A stretch of 64,000 bases of DNA from Streptomyces sp. GESEQ-35 (GCF_017948485.1 NZ_JAFFSX010000012.1:124001-188000); one strand, 5' to 3'; positions 53,021 to 62,327 are shown, counted from the first letter of the stretch. Made by a program: numbers and translations. Notes: generated from the sequence alone by a model not told the origin.

Positions 53021-54987
53021 TGCTGCGGAATCAGCGCCGACGCGGGAGCCAGTCCGCGCCCCTGCGCCGCATGCTCGCCCACCGGCATGTCGTCGCGCAT
53101 CAGGGACTCGGGTATGTGGACCGCGGCCGTCACACCGCCGTTCGGCGAGGTGCGCAGCTCCACGCCGAGACCCTGCCGCTCACGCAGCCGGTTGACCACG
53201 AACAGGCCGATCTGCTTGGCGTCGAGGAGGTCGACCTTCTCGGACTCGATCTTGCGGTTGGCCTCGGCGAGGGCGTCCTCGTTCATGCCGAAGCCGCTGT
53301 CCTCGACCTCGATGAGCACGCCGTCCCGGATACGCGCCGCGCGCAGCTGCACCTGGGCGCTGGGCGGCGAGAAGGCGGTGGCGTTCTCGACGAGTTCGGC
53401 GAGCAGATGGATGACGTCGGCGACGGAGCCGCCGGCCAGGGAGACCCGGGGAACCGCCCAGATCTGTACCCGTGAGGCGCCCTCGATCTCGGCGACGGCG
53501 GCGCGCAGCACGTCGGAGAGGGGGATCGGGTCGCGCCAGCCACGGCCCGGCGCGATGCCGGAGAGGATCAGCAGGCTCTCGGAGTGGCGGCGCATCCGGG
53601 TGGCGAGGTAGTCGACGCGGTAGAGGTCGTCCCGCTCGGCCTGATCCTGCTGGCGTCGCTGCATCGCCTCGAGCAGGTCGAGTTGGCGGTGGAGCAGCAC
53701 CTGGCTGCGGCGGGCGAGGCTGACGTACACCCCGGAGATCCCGCTGAGCAGTTCGGCGCGCTCGGCGGCGGCCTTGAGGGCGGCCCGCTGGACGGCGGTC
53801 AGGGCCGTGCCGACCTGGGCGAGTTCATCGCCGACCAGGCGTCGCATGGGGGCTTCGGCGTCGATGTCGACGCCCTGTCCGGCGTGCAGCCTGCGCATGG
53901 CCTGGGGCAGCCGGCGGCCGGCCACCTCCAGGGCGTCGTTGCGCAGGTCGAGGAGTTCGACGATGAGGCCGCGTCCGACGAGCACGGAGACCAGCAGCGA
54001 CAGCAGCACACCGACCAGACCGAGGACGACGGCGACGCCGGAGGCGCCGAGCGTGTCCCAGCCGAACGGGTCGGCCTGGGCGGTGGCGCCCGTACCGGCC
54101 CTGGTCTCGGCCGCCGTCAGGCCTTTGAGCACGTCGGAAACGGCCGTGTCCCAGCCTTCGAGGAACCCCGCCGACACGGCCGACGCGCCGGGTCCGGCAC
54201 TGCTGACCCGGTTCTCGATGGCCTGCACGCGCGCGTACGCGTCGCCGTCCAGGACGTCCTCGTAGGCCGCCCGGTGCGCGGACTTCAGATCGTCCACCGC
54301 CGGCTGGAGCAGCTCGCGCTGGGTGGCGACGGCGCCCACGAACTGCGCGTACTGCTCCTGCGTGAGCGCCCCGCTCACGGCACCGGCGCCCAGGAGTGCC
54401 TGCTGGCGCGCGACCGCCTCGCGCGCGCGGGCGAGTTCGAGCACCACGCGCGCCTCGGACGCGGCGTCCGTGCCGTCGTCGTCGGTGAGCGCGCCCATCA
54501 CCGCGAAGCCGTGCTCGATGACCGTCGTGTAGTTCGTGTACGTCGCCGAGGACTTGGCGCTCTTCGCGGTCGCCTCGGTGCGCAGCGCCGCGAGGCCGCC
54601 GGCGTCGCTCTCCAGCCGGTCGATGCGCCCCGGCAGGCTCGCGTCGAGGAGGGCGGCGTCGGTGCTGGAGACGTTGATGCCGTCCAGGAGGGCCGCGGCG
54701 GTCCTGTCGGTGGCCGCGCGGGCGGTCGCGTACGCGTCCGGCGCGGCCGTGCGCCGCAGAACGGCGGTCCGTTCCGCCTGGAGCACGGTGACGAAGTCGC
54801 TGACGGGGGCGAGCAGTTCGGAGTTGACGTCCTTGGCGCGCTCGGTGGCGCCGATGCTGGACGCGGTGGTCACGGCGGCGAAGCCCCACAGCGCCATCAA
54901 CGACACGATGGGCAGCAGAAGCAGGGCAATGATCCTCGCCCGCACGGATCTGGGACGCAACCGGTCGGTGGGTCGGGGAACGCGCAT
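53005..54987 (-). CDS. Nitrate-sensing-type (NIT domain) histidine kinase
   Basis: The 660-residue membrane kinase has a helix near residues 20-42, an outer all-helical NIT domain of about 270 residues (nitrate/nitrite-sensing fold), a second helix near 320-345 (VAVVLGLVGVLLSLLVSVLVG), a HAMP-like linker, a helical dimer region and a HATPase domain (AELVENATAFS as N box, DSGFGMNED as G box). This build is that of conservon-linked Streptomyces kinases, but no roadblock, DUF742 or GTPase genes follow. In the dimer helix, where many relatives have DHLATR, this one reads DYLATRMRR (Tyr at 53608-53610). ATG 54987 has GAGG nearby. Confidence 0.88.
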   Translation of the reverse strand: MRVPRPTDRLRPRSVRARIIALLLLPIVSLMALWGFAAVTTASSIGATERAKDVNSELLAPVSDFVTVLQAERTAVLRRTAAPDAYATARAATDRTAAALLDGINVSSTDAALLDASLPGRIDRLESDAGGLAALRTEATAKSAKSSATYTNYTTVIEHGFAVMGALTDDDGTDAASEARVVLELARAREAVARQQALLGAGAVSGALTQEQYAQFVGAVATQRELLQPAVDDLKSAHRAAYEDVLDGDAYARVQAIENRVSSAGPGASAVSAGFLEGWDTAVSDVLKGLTAAETRAGTGATAQADPFGWDTLGASGVAVVLGLVGVLLSLLVSVLVGRGLIVELLDLRNDALEVAGRRLPQAMRRLHAGQGVDIDAEAPMRRLVGDELAQVGTALTAVQRAALKAAAERAELLSGISGVYVSLARRSQVLLHRQLDLLEAMQRRQQDQAERDDLYRVDYLATRMRRHSESLLILSGIAPGRGWRDPIPLSDVLRAAVAEIEGASRVQIWAVPRVSLAGGSVADVIHLLAELVENATAFSPPSAQVQLRAARIRDGVLIEVEDSGFGMNEDALAEANRKIESEKVDLLDAKQIGLFVVNRLRERQGLGVELRTSPNGGVTAAVHIPESLMRDDMPVGEHAAQGRGLAPASALIPQQRPGG

Positions 54988-55027
54988 GGGGAGCCTCGTT
55001 AGGGGGACTGGCAAAGCCGGGGACGAT

Positions 55028-55093
55028 AGCGCCCCAAAGGGGCGCGGGGAACTGCGCGACCAGCCACGACGGCGCCGCAGCCAACCGACGACC
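55028..55093 (-). repeat. Intergenic hairpin repeat, copy B
   Basis: In reverse orientation it reads GGTCGTCGGTTGGCTGCGGC, the core GGTCGCGCAGTTCCCCGCG, then the GCGCCCCTTTGGGGCGC hairpin. It differs from copy A at only a few positions over about 66 bp. It lies between the MHYT and kinase genes, in the reading direction of both. Confidence 0.9.
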
Positions 55094-55117
55094 GATCGCG
55101 CCACTCACAGCGAAGCG

Positions 55118-55894
55118 TCACGCGGCAGTGCTGAGTTCGACCTCGCGCAACAGCTCCGCAGCAGACTCATGTCGCTTACCGGTCGGAGACAGAGCGACAT
55201 ACGCGGCGGCCAGGAACAGGAACGACCCGAGCACCACGGCGAGCGGGAAGATGAACTCCGTGGCGGTGGCGCCGGGCAGCGCCGCACTGCTCGGCTTGAG
55301 GGAGATGCTCACGGCGTACATCGCGGTGTAGTGCATGCTGCTCACCGCGAGCCCCATGACGAGCGCGGCGGCGGTGGCCAGCACGGGCCCCCGCACGATG
55401 AGCGTCAGCGTGAGCGCGGCGGTCGCGGCGACCACGGCGATCAGGACCGAGGCGATGACGAGCACGGGATCGAAGTCGACCTCGCCGTGCAGGTTGAGGG
55501 CCGCCATGCCGGTGTAGTGCATGGCGGCGACGCCCAGTCCGGTGCCGAGGCCGCCGAGCAGGACGGATGTCACCCGGGAGCGCCCGTAGCCGGCGGTGAA
55601 GACACCGGCCGCGACCACCGCGACGGCGATCAGCAGGCTGAGGGCGGTGAGCGGGACGTCGTAGCGGATGGGGGAGCCGTCGACGCTGAAGCCCAGCATG
55701 GCCACGAAGTGCATGGTCCAGATCCCGGAGCCGATGGCGAGGGAGGCCAGCAGCAGCCAGTTCCGCTTGGAGGAGCCGACGGCCTCCAACGCCCGCACTG
55801 TGCAGCGCAGCCCGAGGGCCGAACCGACGCAGGCCATCACATAGGACAGGACGGGGGTGACCCATCCGGCGCTGAAGTGGTCCATGTGCCCCAT
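55118..55894 (-). CDS. MHYT-domain membrane protein
   Basis: The 258-residue integral membrane protein has seven helices and the MHYT motif in three places: TMHFVAML near residue 60, AMHYTGMAAL near 120 and SMHYTAMYAV near 180. The Met/His/Tyr clusters lie at the outer face and are thought to bind copper, sensing O2, CO or NO. Unlike the Pseudomonas forms there is no GGDEF or EAL output domain, so it may work through a partner. ATG 55894 has GAGAGGA at 9 nt. It sits next to the NIT kinase gene, which could be that partner, but this is a guess. Confidence 0.88.
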   Translation of the reverse strand: MGHMDHFSAGWVTPVLSYVMACVGSALGLRCTVRALEAVGSSKRNWLLLASLAIGSGIWTMHFVAMLGFSVDGSPIRYDVPLTALSLLIAVAVVAAGVFTAGYGRSRVTSVLLGGLGTGLGVAAMHYTGMAALNLHGEVDFDPVLVIASVLIAVVAATAALTLTLIVRGPVLATAAALVMGLAVSSMHYTAMYAVSISLKPSSAALPGATATEFIFPLAVVLGSFLFLAAAYVALSPTGKRHESAAELLREVELSTAA

Positions 55895-55962
55895 AGGGGG
55901 GTTCCTCTCGGGCATGGCGCGGCCAGGCAGGCCGCACACAGGGGGGATACCGGAGAGCCCGG

Positions 55963-57069
55963 TCAGGAAAGCACGCCGGCGGCTGCCGCGCGGACCTCGC
56001 CGAGGAGGTCGTACATCGTCTGGCCGGGGCAGTCGGTCTCCAGCCAGTCACGGTGCCCGCTGATCGTGTTCACGTCCTTGGTCACGCCGTTGACCGGGTT
56101 GACGAAGGTGACCTGCGCCTGCGGGTCCAGGCCCTTGAAACGGGTGATCACCTTGATCAGACGGATCAGCGAGGCCTTGGCCGCGTCCGTCGGCGGCTGG
56201 GCGACCAGGTTGCCGAGGAGGGCGATGCCGAGGTTGCCGGAGTTGAAGCCCGCCGTGTGGAAGGCGGTGACGAGGTTGCCGCTCGGGTCGAAGGCCGGGA
56301 TGAGGTCGTCGCCGGAGTAGCGGCCCTCGTAGACGGTGCCCGCCTCGTCGATGAGGAAGTGGTAGCCGATGTCGCCCCAGTCGTTGGTGATCGCGTGGAA
56401 CTCGTAGATGCCGCGCACGGTCGCCGCCGGGTCGGGGTCGGCGTTCGGGGTGTCCGTGTGGTGGACGGTGATCGTCTGCAACGGGTAGTACGTCTCGGGC
56501 GAGTTGACCTTCCCGTCCTTGTAGCGCTTCGACTCGTCGGCGCCCCACGCCGGCCGCGACAGGTACCGCACACCACGCACCCGGGTCGGCTCGGTCGGCA
56601 CCCGGAAGGTCTTGCCGGTCCCGCCGGTCGTGTCGATCGCCAGCGAGTGCACCCCGCTCGCGCTCGCCCCGTCCGGTGCCTTCAGCTCGTACGCGGTGGC
56701 GTCCCCCGCCGCCACGAGCGCCGTCCCGCCGTTCTCGACGGTCGCGCAACCGCCGCGCAGCTCCTGCCACTTGCCGTCCGCCAACCGGATCCCGGCACCG
56801 TCCGCCGCGCCGGTCCAGCGGACCCCGACGTACGAGATGGCGAAGGCGGTGGTGGTCTCGGCGGTGCCGGTGGCGGCCTCGGTGCGCGTGGCCGGGAACT
56901 TCTGCGGCTCGGTGCCAGGAGTATCCGACAGGTCGGAGTCCGAGTCCGTGGTCGCGAAGACGACCGGGGTCAGGGCGGCGCCGGCGGCCACCGCACCGCC
57001 GGCGGCTATGACGCCGCGTCGGGACAGAGAGCGCTTCCTGCGGTGGGCGGGATCGGGGGATGCAGACAC
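55963..57069 (-). CDS. Tat-exported N-acetylmuramoyl-L-alanine amidase (PGRP type)
   Basis: The 368-residue secreted cell-wall hydrolase has a twin-arginine-like signal (KRSLSRRGVIAAGGAVAAGA). The N-terminal part to about residue 175 is beta-rich and not assigned, and the PGRP/amidase_2 domain follows with the zinc His in TITVHHTDTP near residue 205 and FNSGNLGIALLGN and ISGHRDWLETDCPG carrying the other zinc His and Cys. It cleaves the bond between N-acetylmuramate and the peptide stem. GTG start with GGAGG at 8 nt. Monocistronic. Confidence 0.93.
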   Translation of the reverse strand: MSASPDPAHRRKRSLSRRGVIAAGGAVAAGAALTPVVFATTDSDSDLSDTPGTEPQKFPATRTEAATGTAETTTAFAISYVGVRWTGAADGAGIRLADGKWQELRGGCATVENGGTALVAAGDATAYELKAPDGASASGVHSLAIDTTGGTGKTFRVPTEPTRVRGVRYLSRPAWGADESKRYKDGKVNSPETYYPLQTITVHHTDTPNADPDPAATVRGIYEFHAITNDWGDIGYHFLIDEAGTVYEGRYSGDDLIPAFDPSGNLVTAFHTAGFNSGNLGIALLGNLVAQPPTDAAKASLIRLIKVITRFKGLDPQAQVTFVNPVNGVTKDVNTISGHRDWLETDCPGQTMYDLLGEVRAAAAGVLS

Positions 57070-57240
57070 GGAGGTGCCTCCAGGGTCAGTTCACTCGGGG
57101 GGATACCACGCCGCGCGCACTCTGCGACGGCGAGTGCTTGAAGTTGAAATGACCCTACGTGCCACATCCGCCCCACCCGCACCAACCCAGGCCAAGGAAC
57201 GGTGAATTCACTGTGCCTGTCGGACAAATAGGGCCGGTTC

Positions 57241-57257
57241 CTGAACCTGGGGTTCAG
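57241..57257 (-). terminator. Small hairpin at the ispE stop
   Basis: CTGAACC and GGTTCAG pair perfectly around TGG and include the ispE stop codon. It is a weak terminator candidate. Confidence 0.35.
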
Positions 57258-58147
57258 AGCACGGTGGCGCCCGGCGCCGGTCCCGAGGCCTGCCGTACGG
57301 ACCGGCAGGTGCCGGACGCGAGGAGTGCCTCCGCGACCTTCGACGCCGACTCCCGGTCCCGGGCGAGGAACGCCGTCGTCGGACCGGAGCCGGAGACCAG
57401 CGCCGTCAGCGCGCCGCCGCCGCGGCCCGCGGCGAGGGTGTCGGCCAGCTCCGGGAAGAGCGAAAGGGCGGCGGGCTGAAGGTCGTTGGAGACGGCGGCG
57501 GCGAGCGCGTCGGGGTCGCCCTTCGCGGCTGCGTCCAGGAGTTCCTGGGAGGCCACGGGCTCGGGGATGTCCAGGCCCTCGGCGAGCCGGTCGAACTCAC
57601 GGAACACGGCCGGTGTCGACAACCCGCGCTCCGCCATCGCGAACACCCAGTGGAAGGTGCCGCCGACCTCAAGCACCGTCAGCTTCTCGCCCCGTCCGGT
57701 CCCGAGCGCGGCCCCGCCGACCAGACTGAACGGCACGTCACTGCCCAACTCGGCGCAGATGTCGAGGAGTTCCTCACGCGAGGCGTTCGTACCCCACAGC
57801 GCGTCACAGGCAAGCAGCGCACCGGCCCCGTCCGCACTCCCGCCCGCCATTCCGCCGGCCACGGGGATGTCCTTGACGATGTGGATGTGCACTTGGGGAG
57901 TACGGCCGTGGCGCGCGGCCAGCGCTTCCGCCGCGCGCGCAGCCAGGTTCGTACGGTCCAGGGGGACCTGGTCGGCGTCGGGCCCCTCGCAGGTCACGCC
58001 GAGTGCGTCGGCCTCGGTGACGGTGATCTCGTCGTAGAGGCCGACCGCGAGAAACACGTTGGCCAGATCGTGGAACCCGTCGGGCCGCGCGGCGCCCACG
58101 GCGAGCTGGACATTGACCTTGGCGGGAACGCGAACGGTGACGCTCAC
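57254..58147 (-). CDS. ispE: 4-diphosphocytidyl-2-C-methyl-D-erythritol kinase
   Basis: IspE phosphorylates CDP-methylerythritol in the MEP pathway to isoprenoid precursors. The 297-residue GHMP kinase starts VTVRVPAKVNVQLAVGAARP and has the ATP loop PVAGGMAGGSADGAGALLA near residue 95 and the C-terminal GSGPTTAFLA. The GTG start overlaps the ksgA stop by 4 nt (GTGA), so both are translated together. The rpf-ksgA-ispE order is the same as in Mycobacterium. Confidence 0.97.
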   Translation of the reverse strand: MSVTVRVPAKVNVQLAVGAARPDGFHDLANVFLAVGLYDEITVTEADALGVTCEGPDADQVPLDRTNLAARAAEALAARHGRTPQVHIHIVKDIPVAGGMAGGSADGAGALLACDALWGTNASREELLDICAELGSDVPFSLVGGAALGTGRGEKLTVLEVGGTFHWVFAMAERGLSTPAVFREFDRLAEGLDIPEPVASQELLDAAAKGDPDALAAAVSNDLQPAALSLFPELADTLAAGRGGGALTALVSGSGPTTAFLARDRESASKVAEALLASGTCRSVRQASGPAPGATVL

Positions 58148-59037
58148 TGCTGACCGGGCTCCTTGTTCTCGGCGGCGCTCTTGCCGTTCTCGGCGATGCG
58201 GGCGAACTCCTCGACGGTCAGCGACTCGCCACGGGCCTGCGGTGAGACACCGGCGGCGACGAGGGCCGTCTCCGCGGCCGCGGCCGACCCGGCCCACCCG
58301 GCGAGCGCGGCGCGCAGCGTCTTCCTCCGCTGGGCGAAGGCCGCGTCGACGACGGCGAACACCTCACGCCTGGAGGCCGTCGTCTTGATCGGCTCGGCCC
58401 GCCGGGTGAGGGACACGAGTCCGCTGTCGACATTGGGTGCCGGCCAGAAGACGCTCCGCCCGATCGCGCCGGCCCGCTTGACCTCGGCATACCAGTTGGC
58501 CTTCACGGACGGCACGCCGTACACCTTCGACCCGGGCGGGGCGGCCAACCGGTCGGCGACCTCCGACTGCACCATCACCAGCGTGCGCTCGATGGTGGGG
58601 AAGGTCTGGAGCATGTGCAGCAGCACCGGCACGGCCACGTTGTACGGCAGATTCGCCACCAGCGCGGTCGGCGCGGGCCCCGGCAACTCGGTCACCTGCA
58701 TCGCGTCGGAGTGCACGAGCGCGAACCGCTCGGCCCGCTCCGGCATCCGGGCGGCGACGGTGGCGGGCAGCGCGGAGGCGAGGACGTCGTCGATCTCGAC
58801 GGCGATGACCCGGTCGGCGACCTCCAGCAGGGCGAGGGTGAGCGAACCCAGTCCCGGCCCCACCTCGACGACCACGTCATCGGGCCGCACGTCGGCGGTA
58901 CGGACGATCCGGCGGACCGTGTTCGCGTCGATCACGAAGTTCTGACCGCGCTGCTTGGTGGGACGCACACGTAGGGCTGCCGCCAGCTCGCGGATGTCAG
59001 TGGGCCCGAGTAGGGCATCGGGGGTGGGGCTACTCAC
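58144..59037 (-). CDS. rsmA: 16S rRNA dimethyladenosine transferase
   Basis: Also called KsgA: it dimethylates two adjacent adenines at the 3' end of 16S rRNA. The 297-residue protein has KQRGQNFVID, SAM motif I VEVGPGLGSLTLALLE near residue 60 and the catalytic NLPYNVAVPVL near residue 125. No Shine-Dalgarno precedes the GTG. TACCCT ends 6 nt upstream (59044-59049 on the minus strand), so a leaderless start is likely and the long upstream frame is not coding. It overlaps ispE by 4 nt. Loss of the family gives kasugamycin resistance. Confidence 0.95.
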   Translation of the reverse strand: MSSPTPDALLGPTDIRELAAALRVRPTKQRGQNFVIDANTVRRIVRTADVRPDDVVVEVGPGLGSLTLALLEVADRVIAVEIDDVLASALPATVAARMPERAERFALVHSDAMQVTELPGPAPTALVANLPYNVAVPVLLHMLQTFPTIERTLVMVQSEVADRLAAPPGSKVYGVPSVKANWYAEVKRAGAIGRSVFWPAPNVDSGLVSLTRRAEPIKTTASRREVFAVVDAAFAQRRKTLRAALAGWAGSAAAAETALVAAGVSPQARGESLTVEEFARIAENGKSAAENKEPGQQ

Positions 59038-59098
59038 GGGACAAGGGTACGGGTCGCGGGCCGCGGGCATTCGGGGCGTCTGCGGAGGGTGTGCATTC

Positions 59099-59150
59099 TG
59101 CGGGCCGGTGGGGGCTGGTCGCGCAGTTCCCCGCGCCCCTTCAGGGGCGC
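59099..59150 (+). repeat. Intergenic hairpin repeat, copy C
   Basis: It reads TGCGGGCCGGTGGGGGCT, the core GGTCGCGCAGTTCCCCGCG, then the CGCCCCTTCAGGGGCG hairpin. Copy D shares this left side, while copies A and B have a different one. It points against the transcription of the flanking rpf and rsmA genes. Confidence 0.9.
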
Positions 59151-59171
59151 GGTGCTGCGCCCCGCGACCGC

Positions 59172-60665
59172 TCACCTGTGCAGCCGTGACCCACAGTGCG
59201 GCCACGGACTCGCCCCCCGCCGCACATACAGCCTCTTCGCCCGCTGCGTCTGTTCCGCCGCCGACGCATCCTGCGGCCGCCCACTGCCCCCAAGGCTCCG
59301 CCACGTCTGCGTATCGACCTGATACAGCCCTCCGTACGTCCCCGAAGGATCGACCGCGCTCGCCCGCCCCCCGGACTCACAGGCCGCCAGCCCCTGCCAG
59401 TTCAGGCCGTCCGCCCCCTGCACGGAGGTGGGCATCGGCTTCGTCCCCACCTTCACCACCCGGTCCCGCGCCTCCCGCACCACCTCGTCCTTCACCCGCC
59501 GCGGCTTCTGCTTGACCCCGTTGACGGTCCGCAGCACATATGTGATCCGCCGCAGCCCCGCCTGTCCGGCCCGGTCGACGACCTCCGTCCCCTCGAACAG
59601 CGAGGGATCCTCCACCCGCCGGATCTCAACCGGAATCGCCTCGTCCCGCACCTCCTTGGTCCGGGTGATCCGCAGGACGGAGACGGTCTGCCCGTCCCGC
59701 GGGAAACTCCCCGGCGCGACGGACGTGGTGTCCTGCCCCCGCAGGCTGACACCGGCCTCCTCGACGACCTCGCCCACGGTCGCCGCGTTCGTGCGAACGG
59801 TCCGCGCCCGCCCGTCCGCCATCACCGTCACGGAGCGTTCGGTGCGCACATCCAGCGCGAGCCCCTCACGCCCGATGGTCCGCAGGCGCGAAGTGGACAC
59901 GTAGGCGCCCTCCGCCCGCACCCCCAGCTGCTTGAGCGCCGCTTTCACCGTGCGCGCCGTCGTCCACACCTCGTGCCGCTGACCGTCGAGGGTGAGCCGG
60001 AGGGGTCGCCCGTACTGCACCTCGACCTCGTCACCGCTGGCGAGCGCCGCACCGGGGGCGGGCGCCACTACGTCGTGCGCCCCCATCTCCACGCCCTCCT
60101 CCGCAAGCAGTTCGGTCACGTCGTCCGCGAAGGTGTGCAGCGTGCGCGGCTGCCCGTCGACGCTCAGCTCGATCGCCTTGTCCTTGGCGACGAACGCGGA
60201 GGTGCCGCCCGCGAGGAACGCGACGACCAGCGCCTGCGGCAGCAGCCGGCGCATGGAGCCGTCCGCGCGCTCGGTGTACCGCGGCTTGCGCCGACGCGTG
60301 GCCCGCCGGCTTCCCGCGGCGCGCGTGACGGGAGCGGGCGCCTCGTCGTCATCGGCCGCACTCCCCGCCTGCCGCGGCAGCACCGGCTCCAGCACCTCGT
60401 AGGCCGGCGCGTAGGTGTCCCCGTACGCCCAGGCGGTCTCCCCCGGCACCCCGTCGGGCGCCAGCCCCACGCCATACGCCAACGTCTCGGCGCTGTACGG
60501 ATCGAAGGCACCGCTCGACGCGTCGTACGCCGGTCCCACCCCGGACACGTACGGCCCGTACGCCTCGTACGGCACGTCCACTCCGTACGACGACTCCCAC
60601 GCGTACTGCGAGTCCTGCACGTTCTGCGCGTACTGCGAATTCCGCGCGTACTGCGAGTTGCTCAC
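59172..60665 (-). CDS. Resuscitation-promoting factor (RpfB-like) transglycosylase
   Basis: The 497-residue cell-wall muralytic enzyme wakes dormant cells or spores. From the N-terminus it has a Tyr-rich cytoplasmic head with SQYA repeats (NSQYARNSQYAQN), a basic stretch, a membrane helix near residue 145-162, three DUF348 units, a G5 domain, and the C-terminal Rpf domain with catalytic Glu in AACESGG and then GLYQVDTQTW. GTG 60665 has CTGGAG at 9 nt; a GTG at 60731 would add 22 residues but has no such site. It precedes rsmA-ispE, as rpfB does in Mycobacterium. Confidence 0.93.
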   Translation of the reverse strand: MSNSQYARNSQYAQNVQDSQYAWESSYGVDVPYEAYGPYVSGVGPAYDASSGAFDPYSAETLAYGVGLAPDGVPGETAWAYGDTYAPAYEVLEPVLPRQAGSAADDDEAPAPVTRAAGSRRATRRRKPRYTERADGSMRRLLPQALVVAFLAGGTSAFVAKDKAIELSVDGQPRTLHTFADDVTELLAEEGVEMGAHDVVAPAPGAALASGDEVEVQYGRPLRLTLDGQRHEVWTTARTVKAALKQLGVRAEGAYVSTSRLRTIGREGLALDVRTERSVTVMADGRARTVRTNAATVGEVVEEAGVSLRGQDTTSVAPGSFPRDGQTVSVLRITRTKEVRDEAIPVEIRRVEDPSLFEGTEVVDRAGQAGLRRITYVLRTVNGVKQKPRRVKDEVVREARDRVVKVGTKPMPTSVQGADGLNWQGLAACESGGRASAVDPSGTYGGLYQVDTQTWRSLGGSGRPQDASAAEQTQRAKRLYVRRGASPWPHCGSRLHR

Positions 60666-60810
60666 GCCGACACGCTCCAGAAGGCCAGAGGGGTCCGGAT
60701 CGGGCCCAGAACCTAGCGGAGCGATGGTCACTCAACAAAGCGACGTGATTACTCAGAGTGGTGACAGGGTGGAGAATGTACCGAAGTGGGCGTTATCGGA
60801 CGGTTATCCG

Positions 60811-61692
60811 TCAGTACCCGAAGGCACGCGCCGTGTTCGCGCCGAGGGCCGCCGCCAGCGCGTCCTCGTCGATCCCCCGCACGGCGGCCATGGCGCGCAC
60901 CGTGATCGGAATGAGATAGGGGGCGTTGGGCCGTCCGCGGTACGGCATCGGTGTCAGGAAGGGCGCGTCGGTCTCCACGAGGACCAGCTCCAGCGGGGCC
61001 ACGGCGACGGCGTCGCGCAGATTCTGGGCGTTCTTGAAGGTGACGTTCCCGGCGAAGGACATGTAGTAGCCGGCGCGAGCGCAGATCTCCGCCATCTCCG
61101 CGTCGCCCGAGTAGCAGTGGAACACCGTCCGCTCGGGCGCCCCCTCCTCCTTCAGCACGCGCAGCACGTCCGCATGGGCGTCGCGGTCGTGGATGACCAG
61201 CGCCTTGCCGTGCCGCTTGGCCATCTCCACATGCGCGCGGAAGGACCGCTCCTGTGCCGCCTTGCCCTCGGGCCCGGTCCGGAAGTAGTCGAGTCCCGTC
61301 TCGCCGACTGCCTTCACATGGGGCAGCGCGGCCAGCCGGTCGATCTCGGCGAGCGCCTCGTCGAGCCCCGCGTCGCCGCCCGGCTCGCGCGCCCCCTGCC
61401 GGGACCATCCGTCGGGGTCGCCGTGGACGATGCGGGGGGCTTCGTTGGGGTGCAGGGCGACGGCCGCGTGGACGGCGTCGTGCGCCGCCGCCGTGTCCGC
61501 CGCCCACCGCGAGCCGCGTACGTCACATCCGACCTGCACGACCGTCGTCACGCCGACCGCCGCGGCCTTCGCCAGCGCCTCCTCCACCGTGCCGGACTGC
61601 ATGTCGAGGTGGGTGTGCGAGTCGGCGACGGGCACCCGGAGCGGCTCGGGCAGCGGCGGTGCGGGGTTCTTGTCGGACGCGTTCGAAGGCAT
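60811..61692 (-). CDS. tatD: TatD-family metal-dependent DNase/hydrolase
   Basis: The 293-residue TIM-barrel hydrolase has the metal-binding VADSHTHLDM at residue 20, the Glu of GETGLDYFR near 118, HCYSGD near 185, and ETDAPFLTPMPYRGRPN near 250. TatD proteins are 3'-5' exonucleases in DNA repair and degradation. There is no ribosome site; TAGGAT ends 6 nt upstream of the ATG (61699-61704, minus strand), so the mRNA is probably leaderless. It lies between the Rpf and a zinc-ribbon gene. Confidence 0.93.
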   Translation of the reverse strand: MPSNASDKNPAPPLPEPLRVPVADSHTHLDMQSGTVEEALAKAAAVGVTTVVQVGCDVRGSRWAADTAAAHDAVHAAVALHPNEAPRIVHGDPDGWSRQGAREPGGDAGLDEALAEIDRLAALPHVKAVGETGLDYFRTGPEGKAAQERSFRAHVEMAKRHGKALVIHDRDAHADVLRVLKEEGAPERTVFHCYSGDAEMAEICARAGYYMSFAGNVTFKNAQNLRDAVAVAPLELVLVETDAPFLTPMPYRGRPNAPYLIPITVRAMAAVRGIDEDALAAALGANTARAFGY

Positions 61693-61738
61693 GCCCCGAT
61701 CCTACGAAAGGGGCATGCCTCCCCAGCGGGCGACCGGG

Positions 61739-62137
61739 TCAGCTCGCCTTGCGGTGGAACACGTGCAGCAGATCGGAGAGGTGCCAGTGGTGGGGTTCCC
61801 GGGCGGCGGGCTCCGGCAAATCGACCGGCTCCGCCTGACTCGGCAGCGGACGCGGCTGATGCGCGGCCTCCCGCACCGACGACACCTGTCCCGCCCGCAT
61901 GATCCGTACGACATGGTTGTCGCAGTTCTGACAGGTGGGCCGGCTCAGCGGGGACGGCACCACCCGCCCGTCCGCCACATACAGGACGAACTCACGGTCC
62001 TCGGCGTCCTTGTGGTGCTCTATCTCGTACGACTGCTCCCAGCCGTGCCCGCAGCGCATGCAGGCGAAGGAATACGACTCGTTCACGACGGCTGTCGCAC
62101 CATTGCGGAGGCCGGTCTGCCCTGCGATCTCACTCAT
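61739..62137 (-). CDS. Hypothetical zinc-ribbon protein
   Basis: The 132-residue cytoplasmic protein has two Cys pairs, CMRCGHGW near residue 26 and CQNCDNH near 69, set about 43 residues apart around a beta-rich stretch (EDREFVLYVADGRVV), the pattern of a zinc ribbon. The C-terminal 50 residues are Pro/His-rich. The ATG follows AGGAG. Proteins of this length next to tatD are recalled from many Streptomyces but no function is established. Confidence 0.78.
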   Translation of the reverse strand: MSEIAGQTGLRNGATAVVNESYSFACMRCGHGWEQSYEIEHHKDAEDREFVLYVADGRVVPSPLSRPTCQNCDNHVVRIMRAGQVSSVREAAHQPRPLPSQAEPVDLPEPAAREPHHWHLSDLLHVFHRKAS

Positions 62138-62327
62138 GCCAGCTCCTCTGGTCCGCTGGACGGGGACGGATTGCGTCCCTTCGACCAGTGGACTCCTCCA
62201 CCGGCATGAGCGCTGCAGTCCTGTCGAGTGTTGGAGGCATTTTGGCGATCCCTTGTGGAAGGGGCCCGAACACGGGGTCTGTGCTTTGCCTTTACCAACA
62301 GCCCTTTACCGGCGTATGGGGCGCAAA

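Noticed and set aside
53005..55894. A complete conservon
   Set aside because: The NIT-type kinase is present, but roadblock, DUF742 and GTPase genes are all missing. The neighbours are an MHYT protein and a subtilase.
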